A stretch of 64,000 nucleotides of DNA from Apostichopus japonicus (GCF_037975245.1 NC_092577.1:4362501-4426500), one strand, 5' to 3'; positions 32,561 through 46,255 are shown, counted from the first letter of the stretch. A program made the numbers and translations. The notes: generated by a model from the sequence alone, not told the origin.

Positions 32561-32764
32561 CAATGACTAATATTTTTGGTCACTGGACTAAGCTTTGGTC
32601 GATAGAGGCATCGTAGAAGGACTAATTTTAATTAGTCAGAAAACTCGATTTAATTAGTCACAAAACTAAGGTTATATAGTCAAATGACTAGAAGAAACTG
32701 GTCGATAGAGACATCGTTGTGACTAATTTTTTTTAGTCCTATTGACTAACTATTGTTTACAGTG
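32561..32764. repeat. Right terminal and subterminal repeats of element A
   Basis: This holds many TTAGTC/GACTAA motifs, the two GGTCGATAGAG direct repeats (about 32599 and 32700) and the end sequence ACTATTGTTTACAGTG. The block is mirrored at 34664-34870. Confidence 0.78.
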
Positions 32765-34663
32765 CAGTGCTTCAAAATGGATAGGACAATTTACATGGCG
32801 AAATACACGCTAAACTATATAGGCCTATAGTCTTATATTTTAAACTATACAAACTGTGTTGACATAGTTCCAAGGACACAGGTTCACCAGAACCAGTCGA
32901 GTCATTTTCTATAGCTTTGTTGTCTACGCAGTGAACTAAATACTGAATGACTAACACATTTGGGCTGCGTAAGTACGTTCCCATAGCAACTCATCAAAAT
33001 GGAAGACCTAATATATTAGGCTTATATTGTCAACGGGCCGCTATGTGTAAAGCATACCGCAAAGATACGTGTCAAGAAGTAATACATATATTATAAGATC
33101 GATGGGGCATAGGGGGCATAAATTGCAACCGGCGTATAGTGATCCAACTGGCGACAGTGGGTCTTTTGTAAGGCAGTGCGACTGTTTTGAATAGTGAAAA
33201 CTTGGGTGACTGGGCTTGACAAGGTAACCATCAGTCAAGTTTTGTTCAACTACCTTATACCACTACTGTCCTTACGAACAGCTCCTATATATACCACCTT
33301 CTCCGATCATAGAAAAATGATATTCATACTGCTCGTACTGTCAGTACAAGTTGTTCGAAGCATGATATGAAAGTACAGTTTTAATCACAAGATTGTCACC
33401 CGAACTTGATGACAAAGCACATATTCAACGCATCGAGTCAAACGTTTTAAATGTTTTTTATATTTTTTTATGACATATCTATATTTACATGATATAGTTT
33501 TCTTTTTCTTTGAGAAAGAACCATAAAAAACAAGAGTCCCTGGAAAATTGACCTTATCATATAGTAATGAGATTGTATGATATACCTGATTTAGCAATAA
33601 AAAGGGATGAGTTCGGCAGACAGCGTATTTACTTGTTAGTTTATGTATGTATGTATTTTAGATCCTCCTACAAACAGGAACTCGCAAAGAAGCCATCATT
33701 GGCTTATCAAGCCCGCAAGCTGACTGAAGTCAATCTCTTACTTTCATATTTAACGTCCATGATTATGAATTGTCAACAACTGATCTTTAACTGGACGACA
33801 TACATTAATCTTGCAGTGACTCGAACCGGGCCCTTATGATTGGAAGGCACCGGCGTTAACCACTGAGGTAACACTCCACAATGTTCATAATAAACGTGTG
33901 TTCATCATAAACGTGTTAACGTGTAAACGTATTATCATAAACGTGTTAAGTTGTAATCCATAAGCCCTTGCGGGTGTCTTCCACATGTAAGGTCGCTTAA
34001 GCGTCGTTAAAATAGCTGCTGATTATTATTTTTATTATCATTATTAGCTGTAGAATTTATCATGAATTGCAGAAAGAAGGCCACTTCTCATTTACGTATT
34101 ATTACTTTCAATACACCGGTTACGTGTTTACATGTATTATACGCCTTTACAGTCTTAAGTTCATATTGATAAATTACTCCCCGATTGTTATAAAAATCAA
34201 ATGTGTAAATACCATATTTTTACAAGTCAAAGTAAAATCAAGACTAATGGAGTATAGTAAAATGAAGGGGGGAGTTATTGACCGTGTGCCTATTGATCTG
34301 AGTGGTACGTCGATAGCACAACCTGACAAGTTTATAAAACAAAGTTTCCTGTATAACATGTCAGGAGAGTTAGCTCCTGTATGTAATTTCACCCGAACCG
34401 AATTGTACAGTTGCTTATAATAGCGTTTTCGACTTGAATATATTGCGCATTTATATGCATCTGTGTTATAACATGATAACACGTGTGATGCTAGAGGCAC
34501 ATTTTATTGCGGCCTGTGTTAAAAAATATATAAAAATATAAAAAAATAATAAGAAATAAAAAAATATTTTATATTATATAAAAATAAAAATAAAAAAAAA
34601 TAAAAAAAATAAAAAAAATATACATATATATATAAAAAAATATACATATATATAATACCACTA
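32765..34663. other. Spacer between elements A and B
   Basis: About 1.9 kb of unique-looking DNA. It contains a tRNA-like SINE on the minus strand and ends in an A/T-only stretch at 34540-34655. No convincing coding exon was found. Confidence 0.45.
33805..33885 (-). repeat. tRNA-derived SINE head
   Basis: On the minus strand, TACCTCAGTGG (33860-33870) fits box A and GGTTCGAGTC (33818-33827) fits box B at tRNA spacing. The stem pairing looks degraded, and an AT-rich tail follows to the left, so it is a SINE or tRNA pseudogene. Confidence 0.55.
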
Positions 34664-37600
34664 CACTGTAAACAATAGTTAGTCAATATGACTAAAAAAA
34701 ATTAGTCACAACGATGTCTCTATCGACCAGTTTTTTCTAGTCATTTGACTATATAACATTAGTTTTGTGACTAATTAAATTGAGTTTTCTGACTAATTAA
34801 AATTAGTCCTACTACGATGCCTCTATCGACCAAAGCTTAGTCCAGTGACTAAAAATATTAGTCATTGCAACTGTGACTACTTATTTAGGTCACAAGACTA
34901 GTTTAAGATTAAGTACTGATTAGTTAAGAAATGAGATAGTGACACACATTGTAAGTTTCATGGTAATTTTTATTAACATTCAGTACTAATGCAAAATGTG
35001 ACAAATAAACATTCCATTTAAAAGTCATCTCATAAAGAACAGTAACAAACACTAAAGGTTAAAGAACATTTAAAACTAAAATAAATATTTATGGGAAAAT
35101 TGGGAAAACTTATTTTTACAAAATTGTCAAAATCTTTTCCCACAAAACATCTTGAGAATACTTATGGGATTACTTTGAAATGCTCCTAAGCCATTAAGTT
35201 GGCAGTGTTCAACAGTTTTCAAACAATTAGACCCCCTGATGACCTATACCTACAATTTCTTAAAGACCCTCATTGTCCACTGACCATGCATCATTATGGG
35301 CTCCATCAGTTTCATCAAAATAGCAGCATGGAAGAGATGTGGGCAGACAAAGGGAAAAATTGCGAGTACGCAGCTCAAATATAAAAATAGAAGTTTAGCC
35401 AAATAAATTATCTTAATTAATATTTAAATATACATAACATATATTTAATATACATAAAATAATATATCATATTTATAAATTTATTTATAAAAATAATACC
35501 CCATGTCAAATCAAATGGTATAAAAAGGCCTTGAGTAGCTCTATATGACCTTAGCTGTTAAAAAGGGCCAGAAAATATCCTTTTAATCTTCATCTCGAAT
35601 TATGAACTTGGAAGTGATATTATTATCAGTTTCTGACCATGGATGTGATGGTACAATATTAATGCAGAACATGTAAGTTGAATATGTTATTATCCTTGAC
35701 GCAACATTAGGGTGGAACAGAAAACAAAGTAGTTAAAACATTTCTAGAAGTACTTTATCACAAACTATAAGTTATGTCTTGAATGGTAGAAACAATGCTG
35801 AGCTACAGCTACATGTTCCCCAGGGGACATCCCATATCATTGCAGCCATGAAGCGGTGCAAATGCTATATTTTTGAATTACCTCACAGGGTACCCTATAC
35901 ACCTGAGTAAAGAGTGGCAATTGAGATTAAGTGTCTTCATTAAAGATACATACGTATCGACCAGGTTGGTACATGAACCTACGATCATGGAATCATGTGT
36001 TCAGTGCCCCAACCATTCCGCCACAACTTCTCTATGTCTTTATGTACTGTGGTTATTTCAGTGATTGCATAATGCGCACTATATATCACAGATTGTTCCT
36101 TATATGTAACTTAAGGTAGCATAAGCCCATTTATAGCCCCATTGACTTACACACTAAATCACAAAAGTAATGTGGTCTCTAAGTCTAGATAAAAGTTTTC
36201 ACTAGCTAAATGCTACCTATCACTGGATAGCTGACAAGTTGGCCTTTCATGGCACTAACAATTTTCTGTATCATGACCATGTAGATTTTTTTGCTATTCG
36301 AGCCGGAAGTTTTCGTCACTTGTAAACAAACCTCTTCACTCAGAGGTAAACAATTTTCCTACGCTGCTCCTGGGAAGCCTAAAGGGGTCTAAAACTGCCT
36401 CAATTGACCCAATTTTCTCACCACATGTACATTCATGCTCTTCAACATGCAAGCCACAAAAAACTATATTATGATTGATAACAGGTCAAAAAAGATGTTC
36501 CCCGCTGCTTTTTGGCACTTTTCCTGAAGGAGAACAATCGAAGGGATGGATATAGACTCTAATAGGAGTATGCCAACTTAAGTGAGAGATTCATTTTTTT
36601 TCATACCAAAATGATACTTTTTATAGTCGTCACAATATAAATCACAACATATTTCAATGCAATTATCATTTTTGGTCCATAAAGATGTCTTTTCAGAGAT
36701 TTCAGTATGCACTGTGCAGTGTGTAAATACACATATGAGCAATACTGTGTAAGCAGTAACCAGGTCTACGTCTGCAACAACATTTCCAGTCACCAATTTT
36801 GATAAACTTGACCAAGTTGGGTGCATTTATGATTCTTGCAGGTTTTATTGGTATCCGGATCACAGTCCACTTGGTCTGGCTTGCCATACCTGCAGCAACA
36901 TCATACAGAGAAGGGTCAGCGGGGAGGGCTTTTTCGTCTCTGGCTCTGAAATGTGATGAAATTGAAAACTACTTTTGTTTAGCTCAGTTGATTCCTCCCA
37001 AACTGACCTACAGGACATACCCCAATGTATTCCTGAACTGTTTGGAACATGTTAAACTGATATTGCCTGTCACTTCAGTGCAACTGTTAAGTTACTTAGA
37101 ATAAGAGAATTGAAGGTGTTCTTTGCCAAAACTGGATCATTGGGATTTGTAAACCACAGCCTAACTGTAACAGTATGTACAGTAGTCTAAAGGAAAGCTT
37201 ACTGAAATGCTATCTAAATACACAGTTCACCTCAATAACATATCCAGTCCATTTAAAGGTTTATCCATAGGTTGTTACAATGTATTAAAGACAGGTGTAG
37301 GGGACAAGAGGTAGATAGGGGGCATAATTTGTGATAAAACATTCAAATTTGTTGCTCGTCAAAGAACAAGAACATCAAATTACCTTATTCTCCATGGGTG
37401 GCAAGCACTGGTTCCTATAGTTACTACAGTAGATCTCCCATGGAAGTATCAGGATATCTATTTCTGCTGTCAGAGTTGTTTGGAATTTGTTGTTACCTCA
37501 TCTAACCAGTTGAGTCCATTGATACCACAACCATTCAAAGTATATAGCTGTGAATGCTCAGGACTTGGCACATCAACTTTCTCTGAAAATTGACAAACAA

Positions 37601-38893
37601 CAGAAAATTAATGATAGGCTGAGTAGGCTCAAAACCCCTTGATGCACATATGCAGGAGCAGAAAATGCATACCTTTGTGGATTATTTGCTAAATAAGACT
37701 CAAAACATTCTCTGTCCAGGGTATTAGCACTCAGCAGCCACTCCACTTAGGATACAGAACCCTACAACATTGGGCTACAGCTGGTGTAGACTTGGTCTAG
37801 GAAGTAGGATACTAACATAGCGCCACTATGAACCTGAGGCCTAGGCCTAAGCTAACAACATTATGGGTATTTCATGCATTGAAACTGAGTTTTTGTTCTT
37901 AGTTAAACACCAGGTACTTCCAACTTTATCAAAAATATCCTAAAATATGAGTACCATGTACTTTGTACCATGTACTAGAGCAGAAGGTAAGTACCACTCC
38001 GAAGATCTTCAGTTCAGAGTGCACGAAATGCAGACCGGGTTGGTGGTCGACGAAGTGTCTAGAAACTTGACGTATGCTAGCCTACACCACAGGCGCTCGT
38101 AACATTATAGAAGATAGGCCTAGTATACTAGCTAATAATACACATTTATGTAAAATATGTCATATAAGTGTGTATTACTGCTTCTATAGTACTATACATC
38201 TACGAGCGCATGTGGGCTACACTAGGTAGACTAAACTCCTAGCCTAGCTTCGTTCTAGCGTTAGCCACAGTTTTGCTTGCTATGGCCTAACGTTATAATT
38301 TTACCCATACTTTCCAGCCAAACATATCGCGGATATTCAAACCTTCTTTGAACATTATCTCAATTGTGTCAATTATTATTTATTAGAATTTCAGTTGTGA
38401 TTGAACTTACCTAACTGACCACATTTTGAAACTGCTTCTGACAATTTGTTAAATGATTAAGAATCTTCTTATTTTGTTGATGGCCCTGTTCTATCTGCAG
38501 TTAGGTAATGGCCGCAATGTACGACGTACGACGTACCACGTACGTGCATACAGTATACATGTAATCGCCGGCCGTCGTCTGAATTTTTTATCTCTGATCA
38601 GCTGAGCACACGGTATTCTACGGTACGATGATTGGATAAAAATAATGACGTCATTGGTCAAAGCTGAAGGTTATAGAAAGTAAACAAACAGAAGACTAGA
38701 ACATTCTCGTCACGCTTACATACATGACATGCATAGTGAGTGTCAACAAAGTTCGTACAAATTTATGTGACTAATTTATGTTAGTCGAACGACCATGCCA
38801 ATTGGTCTGCAACTAACGAATTGGTAATGACCAGCTAACTCTAGTCACTGTGACTAGATTTTTGCCATTCGTGACTAACTAATGTTTACAGTG
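34664..38893 (-). mobile_element. Element B: inverted, internally deleted copy of element A (4.2 kb)
   Basis: The ends read CACTGTAAACAATAG (34664) and CTAATGTTTACAGTG (to 38893), with TA on both sides (34662-34663 and 38894-38895). The left part (34664-37678) is the reverse complement of A 29139-32764, and the right part (37670-38893) is the reverse complement of A 18942-20178. The junction falls on TACCTTTGT at 37670-37678. This corresponds to ACAAAGGTA, which occurs in A at both 20170-20178 and 29139-29147. All of A's transposase and hydrolase genes are missing, so B could move only with proteins supplied in trans. Confidence 0.88.
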
Positions 38894-38895
38894 TA

Positions 38896-39153
38896 CGATT
38901 TACTGTATTGTATCTTTAAATATATATCTAGCTCTCGCATGCTCCCAAAACATAACACGTGTTAGTGTGTTATAACACCCTGGCATATAAATGCAACATC
39001 AGCTACACGTTAAGAACAAATATAAGCTCACACCTTTTCGGCTTGGGTGGTAATTCTGTCTTCATAAAGAGATTAGACTGTATAAATATCCTGGCACTGC
39101 GATGAATGGGCAGCATTTTACGGCGGAAATGTTAAAGTACCTTCGACACGCGT
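38896..39153. other. Short spacer
   Basis: Unique-looking DNA between element B and the next repeat block. No gene seen. Confidence 0.4.
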
Positions 39154-40847
39154 CACGGGAAAAAGACACGCATTTAAGTTATCGTAAGCACAGTCCTTGG
39201 ATGTTTACGTCTTGCTTACGGTCACCTTAAACATCGGAAACCCGTACATTTTGGAACAACGCGTTTACGATGTGATTACGCATCCGTAAACATTGTAAAC
39301 ACGGAACAACAGATTTCCGTTACGTTTATGACAACTTACATATCGGAAGTTAATAATAACTTTCGTATTTATTAAAACTTATTTCTTCTCCACGTTTACG
39401 TTGACCTTAATCTCGCCACGAAGAAATTTACGACAGGATTACGATTATCTTACACATCGGAAACTCGTAGCATAGATACAACGCGTTTACAACAAACTTA
39501 CGCCAAACTTAAGCATGACGTTAACGTTGATTGTTCCATGAAATAAAACACTGGACACAATTCTCATGTCAATCTTTCCGATAATGATATTACCCTGTGA
39601 CTGCATCTCATGAACAAAATTTCAACATTTACGTTGGCTGAAACGAGTGCAGTTAAAAATTTACTGTATATTTACAATTAACTTACAAATACCCAAATAC
39701 GTTCATTTCAGCGTTTACGTATTGATTACGAAATCCTTAAACGTCAAGTTTTCATGGACTTGTCATGCTTAATACTATTTATACGAAGATGACATTATAC
39801 TGTGTTTGTTCGTATTAAACATATATGAATATTTTCGTTCACCTGAAACAGGAACAGTACGGCATGCTTAGGATATACACGTCGGAAATTCCGAAGCATG
39901 CACACCACGGGATTACAGCATGATTACACCAACTTACTCATTGCGTTTACGTTGAATGTATTCTCCACTGAATTCGGAATTTACGGGAAGATTACGATTC
40001 ACTTACGCGTCGGAAATCCCAGAGCATACACATACCACGAGTGTCAGTACAGCATGATTACATCAACTTGCACACTTCGCTTACGTTGACTCAATAAAGA
40101 TTCGGAATTTAAGAGATGATCAATATTAACTTAAACGTCGGAAATTTCAAAAAAATACACAGAACGTGATTACGGTATGATTACAACGCCCATATACGTC
40201 ACATTTAAGTTGTACCCACGGGTATTTTTTACCGAGACAATCATCTGCCTATTCGGTTTATTATATATGTTCGTCTGTAATTATAGCATGCTAAAGTACT
40301 TGCTAGAAGTTTTCAAAAAGAGAGGCTTTAACTCTTCCAAAGTGTTCTCTTGAAATTCTAGTAAATGGACACACAAGATGACTGAATGTCCAGTGAGGTA
40401 AATTTCCTTCAGGGTGCACGTGGTAATAGAAAAAAGTTAAAGGATTTGACCAAAGGTGACCATTTTGAATATCTGACAATTTTCTAATACAGCATATATC
40501 TTTCAACGTGAATGTGCATGGCCTGCACAAACATACTACCATAATGTACCTCACAATGTATTTCTCATACTTTGTTCAGTTATAACATATATATACATAT
40601 ATATATATATATATGCAGCTGTCAAACCAACAAAACTCCTCAAGCTAATTCTATGAGAGTATCAGCAAATATCCTCGTGGTTGCTCATTTTGGTAAGTTA
40701 CGTAATTCACGTTGCGGGCCCTCGATCATAATACCTCAACAAACAGCTCGCCCTCACAAAGAATTAAGTTTGGCGCTCTGGCATGGCTGATCGATATTCT
40801 TATCACTACCGCTGGAATCATGAGAAAACAGATGAGAAGACACATCA
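39154..40847 (-). repeat. CACGGG-type element end with TTACG-rich subterminal repeats (inverted copy of 57040-58702)
   Basis: It begins CACGGGAAAAAGACACGC. The next 1.1 kb consists of degenerate repeats, each with CGGAAA, then ACGCGTTTACG-like and GATTACG phrases at uneven spacing of roughly 100-200 bases. A (TA)n lies at 40587-40615. The whole block runs as the reverse complement of 57040-58702. A matching right end for this copy was not found, so it appears truncated near 40847. Confidence 0.75.
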
Positions 40848-42937
40848 GGGGCGTATCCAGGATTTTCTAACCCGGGGGGCGCAAATTACTATCTAAGCGG
40901 AGCGCCACCTTCGGTTGGCGCGCAGCGTACAAGAAAGTTTCTGGTTTTGATAACCCCCCCCCCCCCCCAGATCACCGGAAATGCCACTTCTCGAGGATGA
41001 AATGACCAACCAGATGCACACTTTTGCCTGAGAACCAAGAATTTGTTTTCCATTTATAACCTTTTGAAGATTGTCACCAATCACACATCATGTTGACCTC
41101 ATCACAACTCATGTGGATCATTGCTTTTTGTAGGTGATTTTACGTCGCGGCCTACAATAACCCGTAAACCCCACTTTTCAAGGTTTTAAGCCAATTATTT
41201 GTTCAGAATTTGAAAATTCACAATTCTCGTGAATAAATTCACTTCAAAACATACCCATAATGTTGCACAAAATTTCATCTATGGACAACCAATACAGAAA
41301 AACCTTCTTCACCCCCTAACAGACCGGTCAAAATTGCACGAGTAGAGGGAAGTATGATGAAGAATGGTGGTCAGGGAATTTTCGAAAATTCAGACACAGT
41401 TAATATATTGGTGTACAAATATTCAAACCTCTTATTAACGGCTACTATAAAACTTCGTTGAAGGAAATGAAAAATATCATATATTTCCGAAACCGAACAC
41501 TACAAACATCTACAGTTTTGAGGCTGTTCATCCCGGAACGCCATTTTCATGCTCACTAATACGATGTGATATCTGCTGTTCGCTTTAAAAATAATAAATA
41601 ATAAATAATAATTGAAATGAGACTGGAATAAATAACTATATCTGTTTATTATGCAAAGCTCCACCAGTGGCGTAACGATGAACCCGGGGGCTCCTGGCCC
41701 AACGGGGATCCCCTATCAGGAGGTCCAAGCAAGGGCGTCCGCAAAATTATTTACAAGTAGGTCAAAAAGGTGTAACACACTACTTTCTACTATCTAAGCG
41801 CAGCGCCACCTTCGGTTGGCGCGGAGCGTACGACGATTTTTTTGGCCAGAAAATACTCCTAGATCGTCGGAAAAGACACTTCCCGTTTAAGTTGCATTTA
41901 CACATCGGTTGTTTTGAGATCTCATGTCTTAGGATTTTGACTTTCAATAATTTCAGTAATGCATTATGGGTCCGTATGCAATGAACATAACTAGAGAACT
42001 GTTGGTTGAGGGAAATCATTGAAATGTCAAATGCTTAACTTTTTCTTTTAATTTTTGATTTTCCAGGGGGGAGTGGGCAAGTGCCCCCCTCCCCTACTGT
42101 ATGGAGTATAATGGGGACTACTGTACAAATACAGTAATCAAACCTTAGCATAGGCCTAATTTCGGCTGAAACTTTGTCTCCATGTAAGCCTAATTTTTAC
42201 TTAATTACCAGATACAACGAAGGCATCTTTATTCTTACCTTTTATTATTATATTTCTATGAAAGCCCTGACTTCATTTTCAAATGAACGCAGTTTCAAGT
42301 CTGTTGGGTGTTGGGTTATTGTTTTAGAATTTTTCAAAAAATCATATGTCCCGATGTTGTACTCAGTATAACATTGGCTGGAATTGGGTTTTAAATTATA
42401 TACTTCGTTTTCGATTATAATAATAAATAACACAACTAGCTCGATAAATACATTAATACCCAATGAACCCATGATCATGGTGTCCGTATTCCGTATCACG
42501 TGAAAATATGTATATTGTCTTGTTCAGTCTTTGTATGAGTTTTTCTTTCCCAGTAAAACGGGCCCTCCCTATCCAAAGAGGTATACCCCTTTTCTGTTCA
42601 TCAGTATAGCGGGGCCCACTTTTGGTCGGGGCCACCTGCTCAGCACGGTCCGAGCCCACAGGAGTTACGCTACTTTGCCCCACATTCTTTCAAGTTCATT
42701 TCGAAAGACGCACAGTTTCAAGTTCATTACACACTGAAGGCTTCGATTCTCTATCTGCCTTCAGTTAGGGAAGATCTTGGGATTTTCATCCTAGATGTCG
42801 CTAGATATTGCTAGATATCAATACAGTACAGTGCCCTTGGGATTTCATTGATTTTTCGGGGCCTGATCTTGGGAAATTGCAAAGACGGAAGCGGCCACAC
42901 TCCATGTAGGTGAGTGCACGACCTCTAGCGGTCACTA
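40848..42937. other. Mixed dispersed repeats, no gene
   Basis: A GGGGCGTATCCAGGA-type repeat starts at about 40851 and leads into the GC hairpin unit (40893-40945) and a poly-C run. A second hairpin unit is at 41788-41850. A CACGTGAAAATATG-containing stretch and a GGGGCCCACTTTTGG segment follow to 42700. No coding exon supported. Confidence 0.45.
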
Positions 42938-43394
42938 ATATCGTCCCCGTTTTCGCGTAGTGGCGAACGTGCACTTTTGGCGAAATTGAGTTAAATATTG
43001 TTCTTACCTATTGCGAGGGTGAAGAATCGGTGGTTGAGCCGGGTTAGAAGTTTTAAAACTGTCTATTTTTTTCGTTTTTTCTGACTCATTTTTGACGAAT
43101 GTCCACTTAAGACCGACTCTCGTTTTTACATACTGACGAATACTTTAGTCATCATTACAACCACTCAGTAACACTATTTGTCTAAGGTCCATGCATTTTC
43201 GCATATCGACGAATATTACCCTTTGGAACAAGCCGAACATAACAACCATGTCATACTGACTTGAGAACCAACTAACTGCCATTTGAAAACACCCAGGATT
43301 ATGGGAAGGTAATATCTTTATTAGTTCACCTCGTCATTTAATTGATTTATACAGTATTCATATACTACGGAAGCGTAGAAGAGACATGGTGATG

Positions 43395-43654
43395 AAAGAG
43401 AAACAAACTCGTCAAAATGACAAAATTCGGAAAAAGACGTTTTGCCGAGTTTAACAACTCGTCAAAACGACAAAATTATTAAATTTGCCGAGATGCAACA
43501 AGTCGCCAAAATGACAAAATTCTGAAAATTGACGTTTTGCCGAAATACAATAATTCATCAAAATGACAAAAATCTGAAACTTGACGTTTTGCCGAGATAC
43601 AAAAAGTCGTCAAAATGACAAAATTTTGAAAATTGACATTTTGCCGAGATACAA
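43395..43654 (+). repeat. 52-base minisatellite, left part (5 units)
   Basis: Units of about 52 bases contain GTCAAAATGACAAAAT, GAAAATTGACGTTTTGCC and GAGATACAACAA. Starts are near 43411, 43460, 43503, 43555 and 43607. The array breaks at the CACGGG end at 43655 and resumes at 58703. Confidence 0.85.
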
Positions 43655-44160
43655 CACGGGAAAAAAACACGCGTTTAAATCGCCGTTTTCGGTCTGTAAT
43701 TGCGACGTAAATTCCGAGTTCCAGCCTGTTTCCGTTACGTTTCCACTCCTGAAACTAGTGATTAAGGTAGGCTTACGACCCAACTTAAACGCGTGAGTTT
43801 TCCGCGTTCGCGATGACTTATTTACCGAGTACGCGGTGACCGTAAACGCCAAGTGTCATCCAAATACGGTGAAGCTCGCTTAATCGTGCGGTTTCAGGGA
43901 AGGGTAATCTTTACGTTTCCGGTCACAATTACAACAGATTCGCTACCTTAAACATGACCGTTAATCTGGAGTTTACGTTTGAATCCAGCAGTAAACTTCT
44001 CGCATTGATCATCGTAAACGCCATGATTACACCAATATATACGGAGAAACGTGGTCATCGTAAACACATTACTTACGACCAATACAGGGGCTGGGCTTAT
44101 TCGCCACGTTTAGGGAGTCTTAATCGGGTTGATTAGGCTGAGAAATACACGGACCACCTC
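43655..44160. repeat. Left subterminal TTACG-rich region
   Basis: About 500 bases with dense TTACG, CGTAA and GTTTACG phrases, in the style of 57700-58700 but not colinear with it. Confidence 0.6.
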
Positions 44161-46255
44161 TATCAAATATTACATTTGATTTAAAGAAAATTGAAAATAA
44201 TAAACATAAAATCACACTCGCTTGATTTTCCACTTTTTTATTTATATATTTGCACCTCATATCGCATCGTAAACGTTTATTTGTTATTTTTACACTTATA
44301 CAAAAAAAAAGTAAATGAACGAAATACCATTTCTAATGTGTAACATATAAATGCAACTCAATATTGCTTTACATCATAGTGTTGAATATTCAGCTTTTTG
44401 AATACAAAGTTTAAACCTCGAGAAGCCAGTTTCCTTTTCAAATTTCAAAACATGCATTATTGTCCGGAGAATGTTTTTTGATACCCAAATATTACTCTAC
44501 TTACATTGTGGCAATTATATACACATGCAACGATTTTAATGCCAGGTGAAAGAAGGAAAAAACAAGTAAATATGGAATGTTTCTATTTTTAGTTACTAGT
44601 TTGCAAATCAAAACCTCTGAAAACCAGCTTCTCACTTGAAGTAACTTAACATATCAGCAGTTTAAATTGAACCAAACAAATTTATGTTTAAAATTCCGTG
44701 TGTTTATCCTTATATGATATAAACGCCTAGAGGCACTTCTTCCATGATGGTTGTCGGCCCCTCGACCCCCCCCCCTCCACGCAGGCCCGGAAACGGTACC
44801 AGCCTCTTTTATGTGGAACGAACTTGACACAGAACACCACTTCCTGCCTCATTTCGTAGCACGCTTAATATTTTGTTGCTGCTTTAAATTTTATTGTAAT
44901 TAACATATATTTTGATATAAAATGCAATGATAGCCCAAACAAGATCTCTAAATTTTTTACCCTGAAAGTCTGGAATTAACCATGCATGAATAATGAAAGA
45001 CAAACGTACAAGTACAACAACATTTCGACGACAAGTTATTAGGCCTATGCTCTAAAGCTATGTCTTATTTTAAAATATGATTTACTAAATGATTCATTAA
45101 CAATTAATACAATCATGCTTTTTTCTTGGCTTTTGTTTCCTGAAAATATTTTAAGGATAACTTAATCCTTAACAATTAATCCCTTGATGGAATATATTAG
45201 CTGTGAAGGGAAAAAAGGCTTCCATTAAAGCAAAAGACTAACAAGAAAATAATAATTAATTCTGACATCTATTATTATGGGCATATTCTTTCTTCCTTGT
45301 TGCATTTAACTCAGGCAGGATTTCGTTTTAAAGGTATCATGTAATTACACCAAATGTTAAATTAGAGAAAACTCTTCTTTATTATACAAAATCGTCCACT
45401 GCAACTTGTTTGTATCCAAAACAACGGCGTTTGCTGTTTGTTCCTGGTGCCTCATTAATCAACAAATGCTCAGGACAGGATTATCCACGTGCAACTGGGG
45501 CACGAGTTTAAACGTTGGGTAAAAAATTCAAAGAAATATTGTGATAACGTTACATTATTCTACGTTGTATATGGTACAAAAAGTTCAAAGAAGTCAAACG
45601 AAATGGACTTCGATATGCAGTCTTTACACTGTTGATCAATGACTGTTTTTATGTGATGTTTTAATGTCCGTATCATAACCACCGTGGGCAAATAGATGTC
45701 TTTTGTGAGCTATACATCCGGCGTTATCCGGTACCAATGTATCTCTATGGGAGATCCAATAAACTGTTTGCCACGGGCCTCCCACAAGCTTAATCCGGCA
45801 CATCAAACAATGACCATTTTCACCATTTGGAGGGGGGTCATACCTTCATTGTTATTGTTCAGCCTAATTAACAGCCCAAGTTGGGGCGTCAGTCGGTACG
45901 CATTTTAAAGAAACGTCTCCTTTCCTAACAGTGGGTATCCTTTTTTCTGGACTTTTCGCTAAGGAGAACGTCCTTATAGAATGAGTCCAGCCTCATTTTG
46001 TTCAGTCTTTCCGACTCCCAAGTGAACTCCTGCACTACGGTACCCTAGCTCGTTCGCTCTCCATGTCAGATTCTTCGGATGACATATACTCAGTTGACAT
46101 CACTGTACAGTCTGTCTTTTCTCTCCTCTGACCAGTCTATGTTCTTCATTGCGCTCAATCTACACTGAAGTTTCTGTAAACAAAGACACAAGAATAAGTA
46201 TGAATTAGACATATATAAAGATCAGTTGGCATATAGTTTACTTTTGTCGAAAAAT
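44161..46255. other. AT-rich interior, no gene recognised
   Basis: Only short meaningless frames and a poly-C run at about 44766. Nothing supported as coding or RNA. Confidence 0.4.

Larger units (their letters stand above)
18942..32764 (+). mobile_element. Element A: 13.8-kb DNA transposon with Tudor-tailed transposase and SGNH hydrolase
   Basis: The right end (to 32764) and both ends of element B read CACTGTAAACA then TTAGTTAGTCA or ATAGTTAGTCA. The left end here is a slightly altered CACAGTGTGTAAACATTAG. Subterminal regions are full of TTAGTC/GACTAA motifs. Near the right end two direct repeats, GGTCGATAGAGGCATCGT and GGTCGATAGAGACATCGT, lie 101 bases apart. No clean target duplication is visible for A; element B shows TA on both sides. 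The superfamily is not certain: CAC ends resemble CACTA/Chapaev-like elements, but a TA duplication does not. Coding capacity lies at 21097-25241, with a possible extra exon set near 29235-30008. Confidence 0.8.

Noticed and set aside
18942-32764. Polinton/Maverick assignment because of size
   Set aside because: No DNA polymerase B, integrase, packaging ATPase or capsid genes are present, and the terminal repeats are short with CACTG ends.
36578-37104. Frames of 60-101 codons on both strands in element B
   Set aside because: Most are unsupported by motif; only the splice-bounded part shared with element A is kept as a weak candidate.
43395-43654. CRISPR-like array of regular repeats
   Set aside because: The repeats are directly adjacent with no unique spacers, and the window is clearly eukaryotic.
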